Source: Tetrahymena thermophila SB210 (Eukaryota > Ciliophora > Oligohymenophorea > Hymenostomatida > Tetrahymenidae). Taken from it: 64,000 nucleotides of DNA. How positions within the stretch are numbered: the first letter of the stretch is position 1; each line of letters starts with the position of its first letter. Made by a program: the position numbers and the translations under genes. Below the pieces are notes generated by a model. The model was given only the letters and a program-made list of their open reading frames with translations, was not told the DNA's origin and searched no databases. Location: positions 23,957 to 87,956 of the forward strand of contig NW_002475984.1 of NCBI RefSeq assembly GCF_000189635.1. Reading direction: 5' to 3'. Positions 34,401 to 47,178 of the stretch are shown piece after piece.

Positions 34401-37400
34401 TGACTAAGGTTGTGACATTTTAAAGTTCTTAGCCATGCTTTTAGTCTTAGAAGTTGGAGAGCTCTATTGTTCTATTGGAACAAATTCAATTATGGAAATA
34501 TTTTCAGGTTCATCTGATTTAATTTCTTCTTTAGGAAAAGGAATATCGTTAAATGATTCTTAAGTATTTTATCCCATATCTTATATTGAATATTCATTTG
34601 TTTATTATTATATTTTTCTATTTTCTTGTACTAGCTACTTAGCAATATCTTATATTTTTATTATAGTATTCTTTTAACTCCTTATGATGTCCTTGAGTTA
34701 CTTTACCTTGTTAATTAGTTTCTTATTTTTATTAGTCAAATCAGAGACATTGTCTTTGATTTCTTCTATCTCCAGCTTGGCATCTTCTAACTATAATTAT
34801 TAATTTTATTTAATAAAATTTAAGTTTCAAACTAATAAAATTCAATTAAAATTAAAAATAAATTATGAAATTTTTTAATAGAAATTTTAATCTACCAAAA
34901 TCATATCAAAGAAAAAATCAATAAATCTATTTTAGATTTTGAAATCTACAATAATTCATAAATATTCTCGTTTTTTTGTTTGAGTTTAACCATATATTGA
35001 TAGATAGATATAATTAAGGTAAAATATTTTTGTAAAAATGAGAGATAACTATGATGCAAAAATAGGAAAACTGAACATTAAATTTGATTTTGTTTGTTTA
35101 AATAAATTTTAAATTTGAAAAAATTTAAATTGTTATCATTTTGTTTATTAAATTAACATCTTTTTAATCAAAAAATAATTTCTGAGTTTTATTTAAAAAT
35201 ATTTCTTTATATTAAAGCTATTAAATGTGGATCAAGAGCTGAAAAGGATAAATAAATATCTGATCATTTATTAGATTTTATTTGTTTGTTTTACAAAATT
35301 TTTATTATTAAAAAATAGACATAAATAAAGAATTAAAAATTAAGTTCATCTTAAAAGATTAAAGAATTATTTACTTCTTTCATCTGCTGGATTTTTTCTT
35401 CCTAGTCTTATTGAGGATCGGGATTGATATTTTAAAATTGATTTTCATTTTAATTTTAAAAAGATTTTGAGGATTGTTTTATCAAAGATTGTTCATTCTC
35501 AATTGGTTATTGCTCAGTTATTTCATTCTAGTTTTGAGGACTTGTTTCTTAGTTTTTAGCTTTTTGCTCTTCTTACTCTTTAGTAATCAGATTCAGCATT
35601 ATGTCAATATTTTATTTAATGATATCTGGCAGATCAGAATTATCTCTGATTGCTTAATAAATAGACCTCCAATCTGTTTAATTTATTTCAACATTACCAA
35701 ATTAAGAAGTAGTGGAAGAAGTTAATTAAATCTTTTCTTTTTCGATATATTTTTTTAATTACTCTTCAATTTTATCAATTTTATTCTAAAATTCTTTTGT
35801 TTATTTTTTTTAATCTTACTGTAATTGTTGGATTTCTTTAGTTTTAATCTAAGATCCCATTTCTTTTTCTTTTATAATTTTCTCTTTTTGTGTTATTAAT
35901 TAATCTTTTTCAGCTAATAATTACTCCATTTACTCTATTTCCTCCTCTTGTTGTTAAATCTTTTATTCCTGATCCTTCTTTATGTTTTAGATTTCTTATT
36001 AAAGCTGCTACTTTTCCAATTACATTTACTATTTCTCTAAATTAAGTTATTCTATCAATTACTTAAGTTATTAATTTTAATTTGGCTATTTTTATTTTTA
36101 ATTTGACTGTTGCTTACTATCCCTTTGCAATCTCTACGACTGTTAACTATTTTATTTTTCTTTTTATTATTATTGCTAGCTATATTTTTGCTATAATTCA
36201 TTTTCTATTTATTCTCTTAGTTATTATTTTATTTAACTTCTTAAATTGCTCTCTATTTGCTCCTTCAATTCCTACTCTATTTATTGTCTTAATTAGTTTT
36301 CTCTTTCTTAAATTGCTTGATTTATTATATCACTTTGATCTTTTTCTATTCTTTCTTATTAACTATTGGTTTAATGCTTTTCTTAGTTTATTTCAATATT
36401 CTCTGTCTAAGTTTCTTCCTCAGTAAAAGTTTCTTTGTTTTTAAGTATTTATTTATCAAATTTAATAAATAATTTTAAAGAATTTGGTTTAAAATAAAAT
36501 AAACAAACAGACAAAAAAATCTTACTTATTGGGAATCTTAACTTCGAAAATTCATAAAGTGATTCCATTTCAATATTTAATTCCTCTAAATGTAGAATAG
36601 AATTGTTAGCTGATTTACATCTTTTTTCAATTTTCAACTGCTATGTTTAGTAATTAGCTGCTTTGAAATCAATGAAATTATTTTACTTAGGAGTTTTTTA
36701 CACATTAGGAGTTGACAATTGTATAGAATTGCTTTATTTTTAATAGTTTTAAATGCTTTAATACTTTTAGTCTTCTAACTGCTTTAACCTAATATAAGCT
36801 TTTTCTTCCATTTTTTATCGATTTTCTTAATTCTTTTATTAATTTACATATTCAGTTTAGTAGAAATCATTATCCCAAGATAGCAATTTTATGTTTTGCT
36901 TCAGAGATTCTATTTCTGCATCTTTAATTTTTATTTCTGACTAAAATTTATCATTAACTTCTTTCAATACATGATTATTTTATATCGCCATATCCAAATT
37001 ACTTGTAAGTTCATCAATGCTTATTTGCATTTAAGAGAGACTCTTGCTTAACTAATTTATATTAGCTTCATAACCTTTTGATATTCTATTAACGTCCTCA
37101 ATATATAACTTTTCTAAATTCCTTTTTTCAGTAGCATTTAATTCTATTAGCTTCTCAAATAAAGTTAAATATGCATCCCAAACTTTTTATATGAGCAATC
37201 CTCTCTCAGTACACTAAAGGCTAACCTATAAAAAAGTTAAAAATTATTTAATATTATAAAATTAATATGTATATTATATATTGCTTATAACTAATATGCA
37301 TAATAATTAAACAATTTATTTGAGATATTTCTTATAAAAATATTTGATAAATATTTTATTTTCTTATTTATTATCTATAATAAGTTATATTATTGTTCCT

Positions 37401-39415
37401 ATTTTTAAAAGAATTACTTGGCGAATGAGTTCTTTTAAACAAGCTGTATAAATTAGCTAAACATTTTCTAAAACTTAATCGGCTTTCAAGTTATTTTCTG
37501 AATAAATTTGTTAGAGCATTACTTCTAGCCAGTTCTCAAGGTCTTATACATCTTATCTGCTGGTAGTATTTTTATATTATTGCTATTAATTTTCGCTTTA
37601 CTAAAATTTGTTATTATCTCTGACACTTTGAAAATGCTTAGAATTTAAATCTGTATTACTACCTTTGATCACATTTTGATATTATTTTTGGTTCATAGTT
37701 TCTGAAAATCTTCTCTATGGGGATAAGGAATTTACAATAGATCTTTACAAGTGAAAAGACTGATAGGATTCCTTTTTATTTTCAGTAACCTAAAAAACAC
37801 TCTACTTAAACTGTTCACCGTTACTGTCAGTAATATTAACTAAAACCGGGTCTATGAGCTTTTAATCAGAAACATAGCTTAGATTTTTGTTTTCCATAAT
37901 TTTCTTCAAGTCTGCTTAATACTAAACCTTTATATTCCCTAGTGCCACTAATGAAAAAAATGTTTTAATAAAAATATTTATTAAATTTAATGTTGTTTGT
38001 TACTCTTGACCCAAAACTTATTCTTATTTAATCTACTTTTATGTAAAGTTTAAATGTCTTTAGGTGTCAAAAGCATAGAGTCATATATTTTTTATTTACA
38101 TTTAGGATAATCCATTATATTTGTAAAATGTTATTCAAGGTGAGAAATGTCAGAGAATACCTTTCGTTGCTTGCCTGTAAATGATGAAGTAGTCTGTAAA
38201 TTTTATATTTTCCTATATTTTTAATTAATTATTTAATATATAATTTTCAAAATATACATATTTAAATATAGATTTCATATACTTTAATTTCTCTTATATC
38301 TATCTCCACTCACTCCAAAATTTTAAAATAGTTTTAAAGAATAAAAACAAAATATTAATAAAAATATTTTTTGTGAGTTGGTCTTATTTATAAGAAATTT
38401 CAGTATTTAAAAATAAAGAAGAGAATTCTTTATTAAAAAAAATATTATTTATTTACTGCAACATAGACGATGGCTTGCTAGATTATATTAGGTCTGATTA
38501 GCTTTTTAAATTATAGGATGAATTACGAAGGAAATTGCTCTTATGTAGTAAATTTTATCTTTTAATTGCTTCAGAATTAATATCTACTGATTTATTGTTA
38601 ACGTTACTGCTATTCATTTGAGAAGAATTTAGTATTCCTATTATCGATTTGCTCTAATCAAATTTCATGCTTGACTAATTCAATATCGAATTTAAACGCT
38701 AGTCACTTTTAGATTTACTAAGAGTCTATGTATCTTATGTTGTTAAATTGCTCTTCAACTAAAATTTTGGAATAGTTTGTGTACTTCCGAAAATAGAAAA
38801 ATCGCTTCCTTCAGTTAAAACAGGCCCATTAAGTAAATTTTACGAAAAATTCCCTCTTTTTGTTTTGCTTTAGTTAATAACTATATTATCATCATCTGGT
38901 AGAGTGATTTATTGCTTTTCTTCATTTAGAGATATTAAATCGTAAGTTTATTCTGTTTTTGAATAGACATTGCTAGTTTAAGGTTGCTTTGTCTCTATTT
39001 AAAATATTGGATTTAGCTTTAGAGTTTAATTTTATTATTATTTATGCAATGCTTCTATTTTTTTAATTCCTCCATTTCCTTCCTAATTTTTAAAATCAGT
39101 AAAGATAGAAACCTAAGTATTATGTTTCCTACCTTGATCTAATTGCTCCTTAAGTTTAGAAGCTGGCGAAATGCATATTAATTATTTAGAAATTTGCTTG
39201 ACTTGTAGCTTTTCATCGCTATACTCAACAGGCATATTAAACTCATTATAATAATCTTTATTATTTGTTGACTTCTACATCTTATTATCTTGCAAAACTA
39301 ACTATTAATTCCCATTTTTACTATATGTTTTGAGCATTAGCTTCTAACTTAATTTTTAATTTATCTATTAGTCGTCCAAGCTATTAGGTTTATATCTATT
39401 CCTAATTCCATTCAT
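31442..39415 (-). CDS. Large coiled-coil protein with an EF-hand loop (15 exons, about 1,797 aa), possibly ciliary
   Basis: Exons: 39415-38457, 38212-38004, 37947-37418, 37225-36526, 36432-35375, 34790-34370, 34267-33588, 33278-33201, 33143-33098, 32827-32733, 32672-32543, 32399-32067, 32040-32010, 31639-31604, 31529-31442. Every junction has GT..AG and all phases close; total 5,394 nt. The N-terminus is low-complexity (S/N/Q/K). At about 562-581 is ELIRQVSLQCTERGLLIQKV, which to my reading resembles a motif found in axonemal coiled-coil proteins of the TSNAXIP1 or axonemal light-chain kind. Residues about 800-1,150 are a very Q/E-rich coiled coil, with another coiled coil at 1,153-1,200. At 1,592-1,603 is a canonical EF-hand loop, DLNKNGQIEIDE, assembled across an intron. 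The C-terminus ends SMISK. It is probably a structural, calcium-responsive cytoskeletal or ciliary protein; the role is inferred. Confidence 0.75.
32041..32066 (-). other. 26-nt candidate mini-intron
   Basis: Within the coiled-coil gene, reading on past 32,067 meets an in-frame TGA. Removing 26 nt that start GTAAAA and end TTGTAG restores the frame and gives FLIEFRLSWKE, whose split last codon then joins the next exon perfectly. All other introns of this gene are 57 nt or longer. Confidence 0.45.
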
Positions 39416-40572
39416 TTTTATTTGTGGGCTTAGTTCCTAATTTTTATAAAATTTAGTTGAAATTAGCAGCCAGTCTACTTACTTACTTATTTAATTAATT
39501 AATATATTTATTTATAATTGGGTTCAATAAGAATTATTGAAAAACAGTAGAAATTGTTTAAACAACTAGTTTGAAAATTAAAATAAATACATGCATTAAT
39601 TCATTGATTCTTTTATAGATTGACTGCCATTTACAATTACAATTAATTTTTTACAATGAGTATGAAATTCCATATATTTTTATTTATAATTCTACTTTTT
39701 CTATTAAATATGTATTTATGTATAAATACTTGGTTGTATTTATATAGTACATTATCACTTTATTTCAATATAAATCTTCTATGACAAATATAACTTTTTT
39801 AAATTCAATTAGATATCATAGTAATTTATTGAGCTAGAAACAATTAGCTATTATAGAAACTATTAAATCAAAATTTATTTTTTTCTAACAAACATCATAA
39901 ATTTATCATTTGCTTTAAAAATATAACAAAATGTCAAGAAGTAAATAATCGGTTTTATTAACAAAATATTAATATTATATCAACTTTACTTTTCTGTGTA
40001 AAGATTAAAGGCTAATAAATTTTAAAATTGAATTATTTATTTATTTTATGTCTGAAAAATTTAAATAATTTAAAATTTAATAAAAACAAATAAAAAATGA
40101 GAAAGAAAAAATATTTTAAAAAAACTAAAATTTTTTGAGTCAAGTAAGATTACCTTAACTTAATTAATTAGGATTGATTGATTGATGACAATTTAAAATC
40201 TGAAAATAAAAGTTTTTATTTTTTGATATTTAAAACATTTTTCCTTTTATTATCATTTTTTATGGAATTCACTAAAATTATTTAGTAAAAGATTTAAATG
40301 AAATTTTTCTTTTAAAAACTTTTCTCAATTTGTAATAAAAGATTTTTTTTCTTAAGAATTTTCTAAATTATTCTGGATTAAATTGTGAGAATAAATGTTT
40401 TTCTATTATATTTATAATTTTGATTTTGCTTATTAGTGTTGTTGTATTGAAATTTTTTTGTTCATCTTCTATTAAATAGTTTTTTTGTGGGTTTATATTA
40501 TATTTTTTTTAATTAGAATTAATTGGTAGAGTAGGTAGGTAATAAATAAGTAGTTACTAAACAAAAGAAGAA
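39416..40572. other. Divergent promoter region
   Basis: This is 1.16 kb of AT-rich DNA between the start of the coiled-coil gene (minus) and the start of the 850-aa protein gene (plus). It must carry both promoters. I see no further gene. Confidence 0.6.
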
Positions 40573-43125
40573 ATGAAAATTAACCAAAAAGCCCTGCTTT
40601 CAACTATCGCAGGAGTAGCTATTGCTGCAGGAGCTGGATTATATATGTATAAAAGATAGAAAACTAAACAAAATTAAATGGAACACCTAATTTAAAAACT
40701 TTGTGAAGCTGCATTTGGTGATTTATCTTCTTTAGCAGATATCAATTAAGATGAAATTAGATCTTTGATGCAATAATCTTTTGCTTCTTATGTTGGTGCT
40801 TATTTGATTGAAAGAGAAAAGAAGGGTATTTCTTCTGAAGCATAAACTCAGTTAAAAATAAAAAATTTTTTCAAATTCATAATTGAAAGTGTTATTGATG
40901 CATTTGGAGAGTTTTTGTTTTACTCTTAGCATATAGAGAAAACAGAAAATTTAGACCATTAATTGATTTAGGATTAAGGATTTGAAAAATATAATTTTGT
41001 GATCAATCTTGTTTTTAATCTGATTTCACAATTTTTATAAGATAACAAATTATACTCTCACTTATTATCGTAAATTTTAACAGAAGGAATCGATTAGCCA
41101 ACAAGGTATTTAATTGGCATCGATTCTTATGAATTATTTGAATAGAAGTTTGAAGATAAAAATCATTCTATTTTTGAATATATTTTAATACACCAATCAA
41201 GACTATTCACTGAAAATATCAACATTTTAGTCAAAATTTTAGATGAACTAGGCAATTAAGATGCACAATTTCTTCGATTTATTAATTTGAAATTTTTGAA
41301 GCTTATTAAATTTGCTATAAAATAAGTAAAATAGGAATCTGAATAAGTGGAGTTGTTCAAATTTACAGAGTTAAGCAGCGTTTGTTCTAAATTATTCTCA
41401 AGTGAAGAACTTATTACATCTATATTAATTTAAAATGAATATATATTTATTAATATAGCTAATATCATAAAAGATTGTCTTCAAAAAAGTGAATAAAATT
41501 TGGAAATAATTCAAACAAATTTATTAGTTTTAAAGAATTTGTTTTATAAAAGTGAGAATTTAAAATAATTCAACAGAATTGATGATTTAGTAGAAATTTT
41601 ATTAGATTGTTAAGAAATTCTTTTTGAAAATATCTAAATTTATAATTAAAATGGCTAAGATTCTTTACAATTTTTAATATAAAACAGCAATAAAATTATT
41701 TAGAATATTAAAATTCAAAAGGATTTTTATGAATTGTTTTACAATTTAAGTTATTTTTCATGTGTTGATTTGGCTAAAAATAAAAAGAATAACCTTATTA
41801 ATATCATGTGCACTAAATACAGGCAATTCGTAGAGAAATTTTATGATCAAAGCTAATAAATCAGTTAAAATATAAGAGAGGATAAAAATTACATTGGATT
41901 TTCAATATGTAATTTATTAGTTTTTATTACTTTGATCTCACAAGGACCTGATTTAAATACAAATACTCTTGTTTATACTTTAGAAAGCCATTTTTAGTAT
42001 CAAAATTAATAGGAATTAGATTAATTTGTAAATAAAATAGCTTATTTATTACATACCAATTTGTTATATTATTCTTTCCATTACAATTCATAATTGTTGA
42101 ATCAGTTTGAGAATTAACAAAACTCTAAATAAAATAGCAATATTAATGATTTTTGGGATTTAATTTTAAGCGCTGAATCAGGAGTTTACGATTTAAATAC
42201 TTTCACATATTAACTTATCAGCTCAATTTAGTCAAGTGGGAATTAACTTATATTTAAATATGTTAGCCACTACCACTTTTAATTTAGAAATTAAGCTGTG
42301 TATGAGCAAGTGCAAATCCTTAAGCCACAAATAGTAGTGAAGAATATGATTTATGACCAAACACCTCTACTAAATATAGACTATAAATTAAACCAAATTA
42401 TATCAAGAAACAATAAAGAAATTTAAGAAAAGAAATATTTTGTTATAAGACAAATAATTAGAAAAATATTATTCTAAAACAAAGATAAAAATTTTATGAA
42501 AGAAAAACTTGTAATTTCAGCAAAGTAATACATTAACAATGAGAAACTGATAGATGAAGTATTAAAAGAATTTAATTTTAAAGAAGGATAGTTAATTAAA
42601 ATAAACGAATAAGACTTAGACTATTCTTATGATATTCTCAATACTGGTAGATCTCTTTATTGCTCGGATCAATCTAATATCATAAAGAGTAATGTGAATG
42701 TTCTAAAAAAGACATAATTCTTTAACTTATTTAAACATTAATAAGATTTGATAGTAAACAGTTTCACAAATGAGTACTTAATTGAGCTATTTATAGAAAA
42801 ATTAGGAGTTTGCTCTATAAATGATGACCTCTGCAAGGATATGATTTTAACCTTTGACTTTTATATATATACCTGGGCTGAATTGATAGAAATGTTGTAA
42901 AACTAATAAAACCTACTTACTTAATAATAAAAACTAGCAATAACCAGCCTAAAAGAAAATATACTTTCTGAATATAGCCAATCCCTTTTAAGTCTTCACT
43001 TAAAAAATTTAATTGATAATTTTAATGGTAGATAAGAAAAGGCACCTTTAGGAGCTCAAAATCTTCAATTATTCTTTTCTAATCATGAAAAAAGTGAAAG
43101 TAAAAAGAAAATTAGTACAAGTTGA
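40573..43125 (+). CDS. Membrane-anchored helical protein of unknown family, 850 aa
   Basis: A single uninterrupted exon of 851 codons reads through many TAA/TAG (Gln) codons to TGA at 43,123. The N-terminus (MKINQKALLSTIAGVAIAAG, then AGLYMYKRQK) is one hydrophobic helix followed by basic residues, a signal-anchor like those of mitochondrial outer-membrane or peroxin-type proteins. The rest is a long helix-rich sequence (L, I, F, K, N and Q) with no repeats obvious by eye. It lacks cysteine clusters, kinase, ATPase or zinc motifs, so an ARM/HEAT-like scaffold is the best structural guess. The start is the first ATG after a long AT-rich leader, directly preceded by agaagaa. I do not recognise an orthologue. 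Confidence 0.75.
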
Positions 43126-43776
43126 ATAATAAGTAAAAAATATCAGATAAATTAATTGTAGATAAGTGCATCTAAAAACAGCTATAATTCTAAAATAAGA
43201 TAAGATATTATGAAAATATTAAAGTAAATTAATTCAAAGATTAGCATTATATTTTTTTGTGTTAGGAAATATAATTCAATAAGAGATTTATCCATTTAGC
43301 AAGAAATATATTTTATAGACCAAGTAAATATTTTTATTCTAAAATATATTTTTTTTATTTTATTCTTACTTTTTGAATGATTTTTTAAAAAATTAAATCA
43401 TTTAAATTGTAATTTTAATTTAAAACTTAAATTAAAACAGAATAATTAAAAATGAAATTTAAAATGGTTTCATATTTTTAATTATGTGCTTTTAATTGCA
43501 ATTTATATAGCTTTTAATTTTTATTTCCTTCTATTAATTTTTAATAAAAATTAATTATTTAAAATATACAAAAATATGATTTTAAATCAATCAATTAATT
43601 TGATTTTTATTTTGGATTTTATGTTTGTTTGTTTGTTTTAGGTGTTAAATAGAGTTTACTTTTAAAAAATAAATGTTGTGTTATATATTTTTTGTTTTTT
43701 GAATTGATTTATTGATATTTTGTTTAAGAAGAAAAGAATAATGTTTTGTTTAATTAATTAAGGGGGGGTTAATCTA
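43126..43776. other. Intergenic region downstream of U3
   Basis: AT-rich sequence lies between the end of the 850-aa gene and the 3' end of the U3 gene. A run of seven G at about 43,762-43,768 sits just beyond the RNA 3' end. No gene seen. Confidence 0.55.
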
Positions 43777-44027
43777 GTCAGAAGCACTCACACCCTCCAA
43801 CCACTGGTGACTTCTCGTATAGACGATCGGTCAAACACAGCGATGGATGATCATCGTGAAACGCAAAAATACCTATTCTCCGAAGAGAATAAAATACTAA
43901 TGGTTTCTGTATCCCATTTACGGATGAGAGTGTCCTTTTAATCATCCTAGATTGAGTTGTTGTCTTCAAATGAAGAAACTTACAGTAAGTAATTACTATA
44001 AGAAAGATCCTGTATAAGTACAGTCTT
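43777..44027 (-). ncRNA. U3 small nucleolar RNA (box C/D)
   Basis: This about 250-nt segment is markedly richer in G+C than its surroundings. Its minus-strand 5' end reads AAGACUGUACUU, then CAGGAUCUUUCUUAUAGU. That is the conserved box A/GAC region at the start of U3, which pairs with 18S pre-rRNA. Near the middle (43,860-43,841) is UUCACGAUGAUCAUCC, fitting boxes B and C. The 3' end is CUUCUGAC, with the box D CUGA at 43,781-43,778. U3 guides the early cleavages of pre-rRNA in the SSU processome in the nucleolus. Ends are set by homology of the 5' AAGAC start and box D. An 89-codon standard-code ORF across this segment is spurious. Confidence 0.85.
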
Positions 44028-44057
44028 AAAGAAATTCTTATAGGCATGCGGTTTTGC

Positions 44058-44067
44058 TTTATATACC
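44058..44067 (-). promoter_or_regulatory. TATA box of the U3 gene
   Basis: On the minus strand ggtatataaa lies about 31 bp upstream of the U3 5' end. This is the position and sequence expected for a TATA box of a ciliate or plant-type U3/U6 gene. No T-run terminator follows the RNA, so which polymerase is used cannot be decided from the sequence. Confidence 0.65.
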
Positions 44068-45530
44068 AAACTTGCTTTTCAATTTTTATGGTTTTCTCTT
44101 GAATTATTATTAACTAAATTTAGTTTTAATAAAAATAGATCTATTTCTTTACTATTTTTTTAGATTTATAATTTTTAGTCAATCTTATTGCTACAAATTC
44201 TAGCTCAAAAAAGCAAAGCTCAAATATGAGTCTAAATATTTTTATTTAACATTAGCACCAGAGTAAAAAGTTATTCTTTAAAGAGATGAAACTGTTTAGC
44301 TTTCATGATATACTCCAACATACATTTTATTGAAGTGTATGATGGAAATTTTTAAGTCATAAATATAATAATAGGTTGGATAATACAATAATGTTGAGAA
44401 CAATAAATATATTTTATAAATAGATTGAAGCAGCTCTAAATAAGCAATTAAACTAGAAAAATTTAATTTTTGAGTAAAATCATACAAAATAAATATGAAT
44501 TTTTAAAAACAATAGCGAAATAATTTAACTTAAATCCATATTGAAATGATTTTTTCTTTTTTTTTGTTTGATCTGCAAATATATATAACAAAATAAGCTA
44601 AAGAGCTAAAGTAGCAATAGCATTTTAGAGAAATTGCTTGAAATTTATTTTAATAATATATTTATTAAAATGTTTTAAATGAAAATCAATGTACATATTT
44701 AATACCTTAAATTGAAAAGGCTACTTAGATAAAATTACTCATTTTTATTTTGGATAAGAATATATAATATAAAAAAAATAATAAAGTAGCAATAAAGTAA
44801 TATAAAAAATTAAAAATTTAATATTTTAAATTGAATAATTAAAATCTAAATTATTTTAATTGTATTTAAATGCTTTTTTTAATATCATTTTCATAATATT
44901 TAGTTTGTTCATAATAAGTAGAAGTAAGTTTAACTTTACATAATTTTAATAATAATTTAGTCTCTTATGGTAAAAATATCAATAACAAATAGCAATTTAT
45001 AAATAATAATTAAATAATAAAAATAAAAATAATAAAAATAAATTAATTTATTTTATAATTATGAAGCTTATTATAAAGTCATCATATTTATTTTTCAGCT
45101 TGAAATAAAAAAAATTATTTTTAAAAATAATTTAAAATATTAAAAAATATACATTTTTAAGCTAATTATGAAATAAAATTATGAAATATTTAATAAAAAA
45201 AGAACTTTTTAACATTTAAAATAATTTGAGAATTTATTTTTTTAATGTAAAGTTAATTTTAAATTTATTTTAGTTTAATATTTTGTTTGTAAAATACAAT
45301 TTTATTAAAACTTTTTCATCCAATTTATTTGCAAAGATGCTTTTGAATAATAATTTCAATGATATTAAGAATTTAATATGCGATTTGTTTTGAAATTTTT
45401 ATGTCTCGAAACAATTTTTATAAGGCTGTTTATTTATTGATGATATTTGATAATTTATCATTAATTGAATTAATAATTACTTTATCTTTTATAGAAGATA
45501 TAATTAATTACAATATTTTTATTAGGTAAA
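44068..45530. other. Intergenic region between U3 and BUD13
   Basis: About 1.46 kb of AT-rich DNA. It holds the upstream part of the U3 promoter and the BUD13 promoter. A 102-codon minus-strand frame (44,487-44,179) is open with the ciliate code, but this is not unusual by chance in AT-rich DNA. Nothing else seen. Confidence 0.55.
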
Positions 45531-46628
45531 ATGTCAGTTTAACAAATAAGTAAACTAGGTTATCTCAAAAAATATATGGATGACACCTAACCATAAAAAA
45601 AAAAGGGGAAGAAAAAAAAGAAAGTAGAGAAATAGACTGTCAAATTGATTGATGAAGAGGATTTTCTTGGGTAGAATAAGAAAAGTGATGATGAGAATGA
45701 TGATATTTTAGATGATGAAAATATTCCAGTTTTTGTAGACAACCCTGAGACTTCAAAGTTGACTGCAAATCAAAAAATTTTAGCTCTTTCTAATTTATAA
45801 ACGCAAGATGAAAATAAAAAGAAATAAAAAAAATAATCATCTAGTTCTTCTTCAAGTAGATCTTAGAGCTCTTCTTCATCAGGTGACTCGTCTGATGATG
45901 AAAAAGATAAAAAGAAAAAGAAAAGTAAAAAGGATAGCAAAAAAAAGAAGAAAAACACAAAGAAAAGAAGACATGACAGTGATAGCGAACCAGATGACGA
46001 AATCATGAAACTTGAAAAAGAAGCTTTGCATGAAAAGAAATTTAAGAGCTAAATGAATAAAGCATTGGGAATTGAAGGGAGTGATGATGATGGAAATAAT
46101 GAATAGCCTACTTAAACAATACATCGTGATGAATTTGGTCGTAAAATAGACATAGACAAGATTATTTAGGAAAAACTTTCAAAGAAAGAGCAAATAGAAG
46201 AGTTAAAGAAAAAAAATTAGGAAAGAATAGATTAATGGGGAAAAGGTATGAAGTAAAAAGAGTAAAAACTATAATAAAAGTAAAACGAAATAAATGCAGC
46301 TAAAGAGACTTATAATGGAGATTACACAATATCAAAGCAAGCTGATATAGAATTAATGAAACAAGAAAAATTCAATGATCCTATGAGATTGCTTATATAA
46401 AAAGAAGATTAAAAAATTGCATCTGCCTAGTTAAATTTGCAAAATAAGCAATTTTGCAGACTGAAATGTAGATTCCCAGGAGTAACCAATAGATTTGACA
46501 TTCCTCCTGGCCACATGTGGGATGGAGTAGATAGAGGTAATGGTGCTGAAAAAAGATATTTCAATATGGTTAATTAAAAAAAAGATAGAGCCAATAAGGC
46601 TCATGAAATGGCTACACTTGATCTATGA
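45531..46628 (+). CDS. BUD13: BUD13, pre-mRNA splicing factor of the RES complex
   Basis: A single exon of 365 codons. The N-terminus [18 protein letters not shown] fits the BUD13 start. A long Lys/Ser/Asp-rich low-complexity middle follows ([18 protein letters not shown], poly-K). A helical stretch (about 215-300) leads to the C-terminal signature [20 protein letters not shown] and then [11 protein letters not shown], the most conserved part of BUD13/CWC26. In yeast and animals this tail docks to Snu17/RBMX2 in the retention-and-splicing complex, which binds the activated spliceosome in the nucleus. The length is shorter than metazoan BUD13 but near the yeast-to-protist range. It ends tail-to-tail with the diverged LRR gene. 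Bulk TAA/TAG = Gln use confirms the genetic code. Confidence 0.93.
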
Positions 46629-47178
46629 AAAAATACTTTATCTAAATATAAATTATCAGTAATAGATTTATTGCTTTTATGTAGAGTAAGCAATCTATCT
46701 ATTATCTATCGAAAAAACAACATAAATAAGTATTAATAATTAATTTATAATATCTTAAATAAAAAATAAATAAGTTAATCAATTTTAAAAACATTATTTA
46801 TTTACTATCTGTAATTATTTCAATTAATAGAACAATTTAAACCAAACAATAAATAAGTTATTAGTAATTAATTATACACATATACAAATACCTACCTGCT
46901 ATATTTTTTAGATTTAGTTTAATAATATATTCTTATAAAACTATTTATTCATTTTTATTTACTATTTTTATTAAATATTTTAAATAATTGTAAGTAAACT
47001 TTGTATTTATTTCTCATAAATAAACAAAAATTTGTTATTAATTACATTTAACTTCATACAAATAATTTCAATTTTTTAAGTTAAAAGTTTATTAGATATT
47101 TATTAGAATATGAATGAGTTGATTAATTTTATTATAATTATTACTAACTTATTATTTTAAATATAATTATAGAGATTA
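46629..47178. other. Convergent intergenic region
   Basis: 550 bp of AT-rich sequence between the BUD13 stop and the stop of the diverged LRR gene. No feature recognised. Confidence 0.6.

Noticed and set aside
36082-36426. Plus-strand hydrophobic ORF
   Set aside because: Antisense shadow of the Q-rich coiled-coil exon (36,432-35,375).
43762-43770. Run of G next to TT as a telomere-addition or chromosome-breakage site
   Set aside because: Only one G run, no GGGGTT tandem repeat and no recognisable breakage motif.
43778-44047. Minus-strand 89-codon ORF
   Set aside because: It coincides with the U3 snoRNA gene.
44179-44487. 102-codon minus-strand frame in ciliate code
   Set aside because: With only TGA as stop, frames of this length arise by chance in AT-rich DNA; no homology or splice context.
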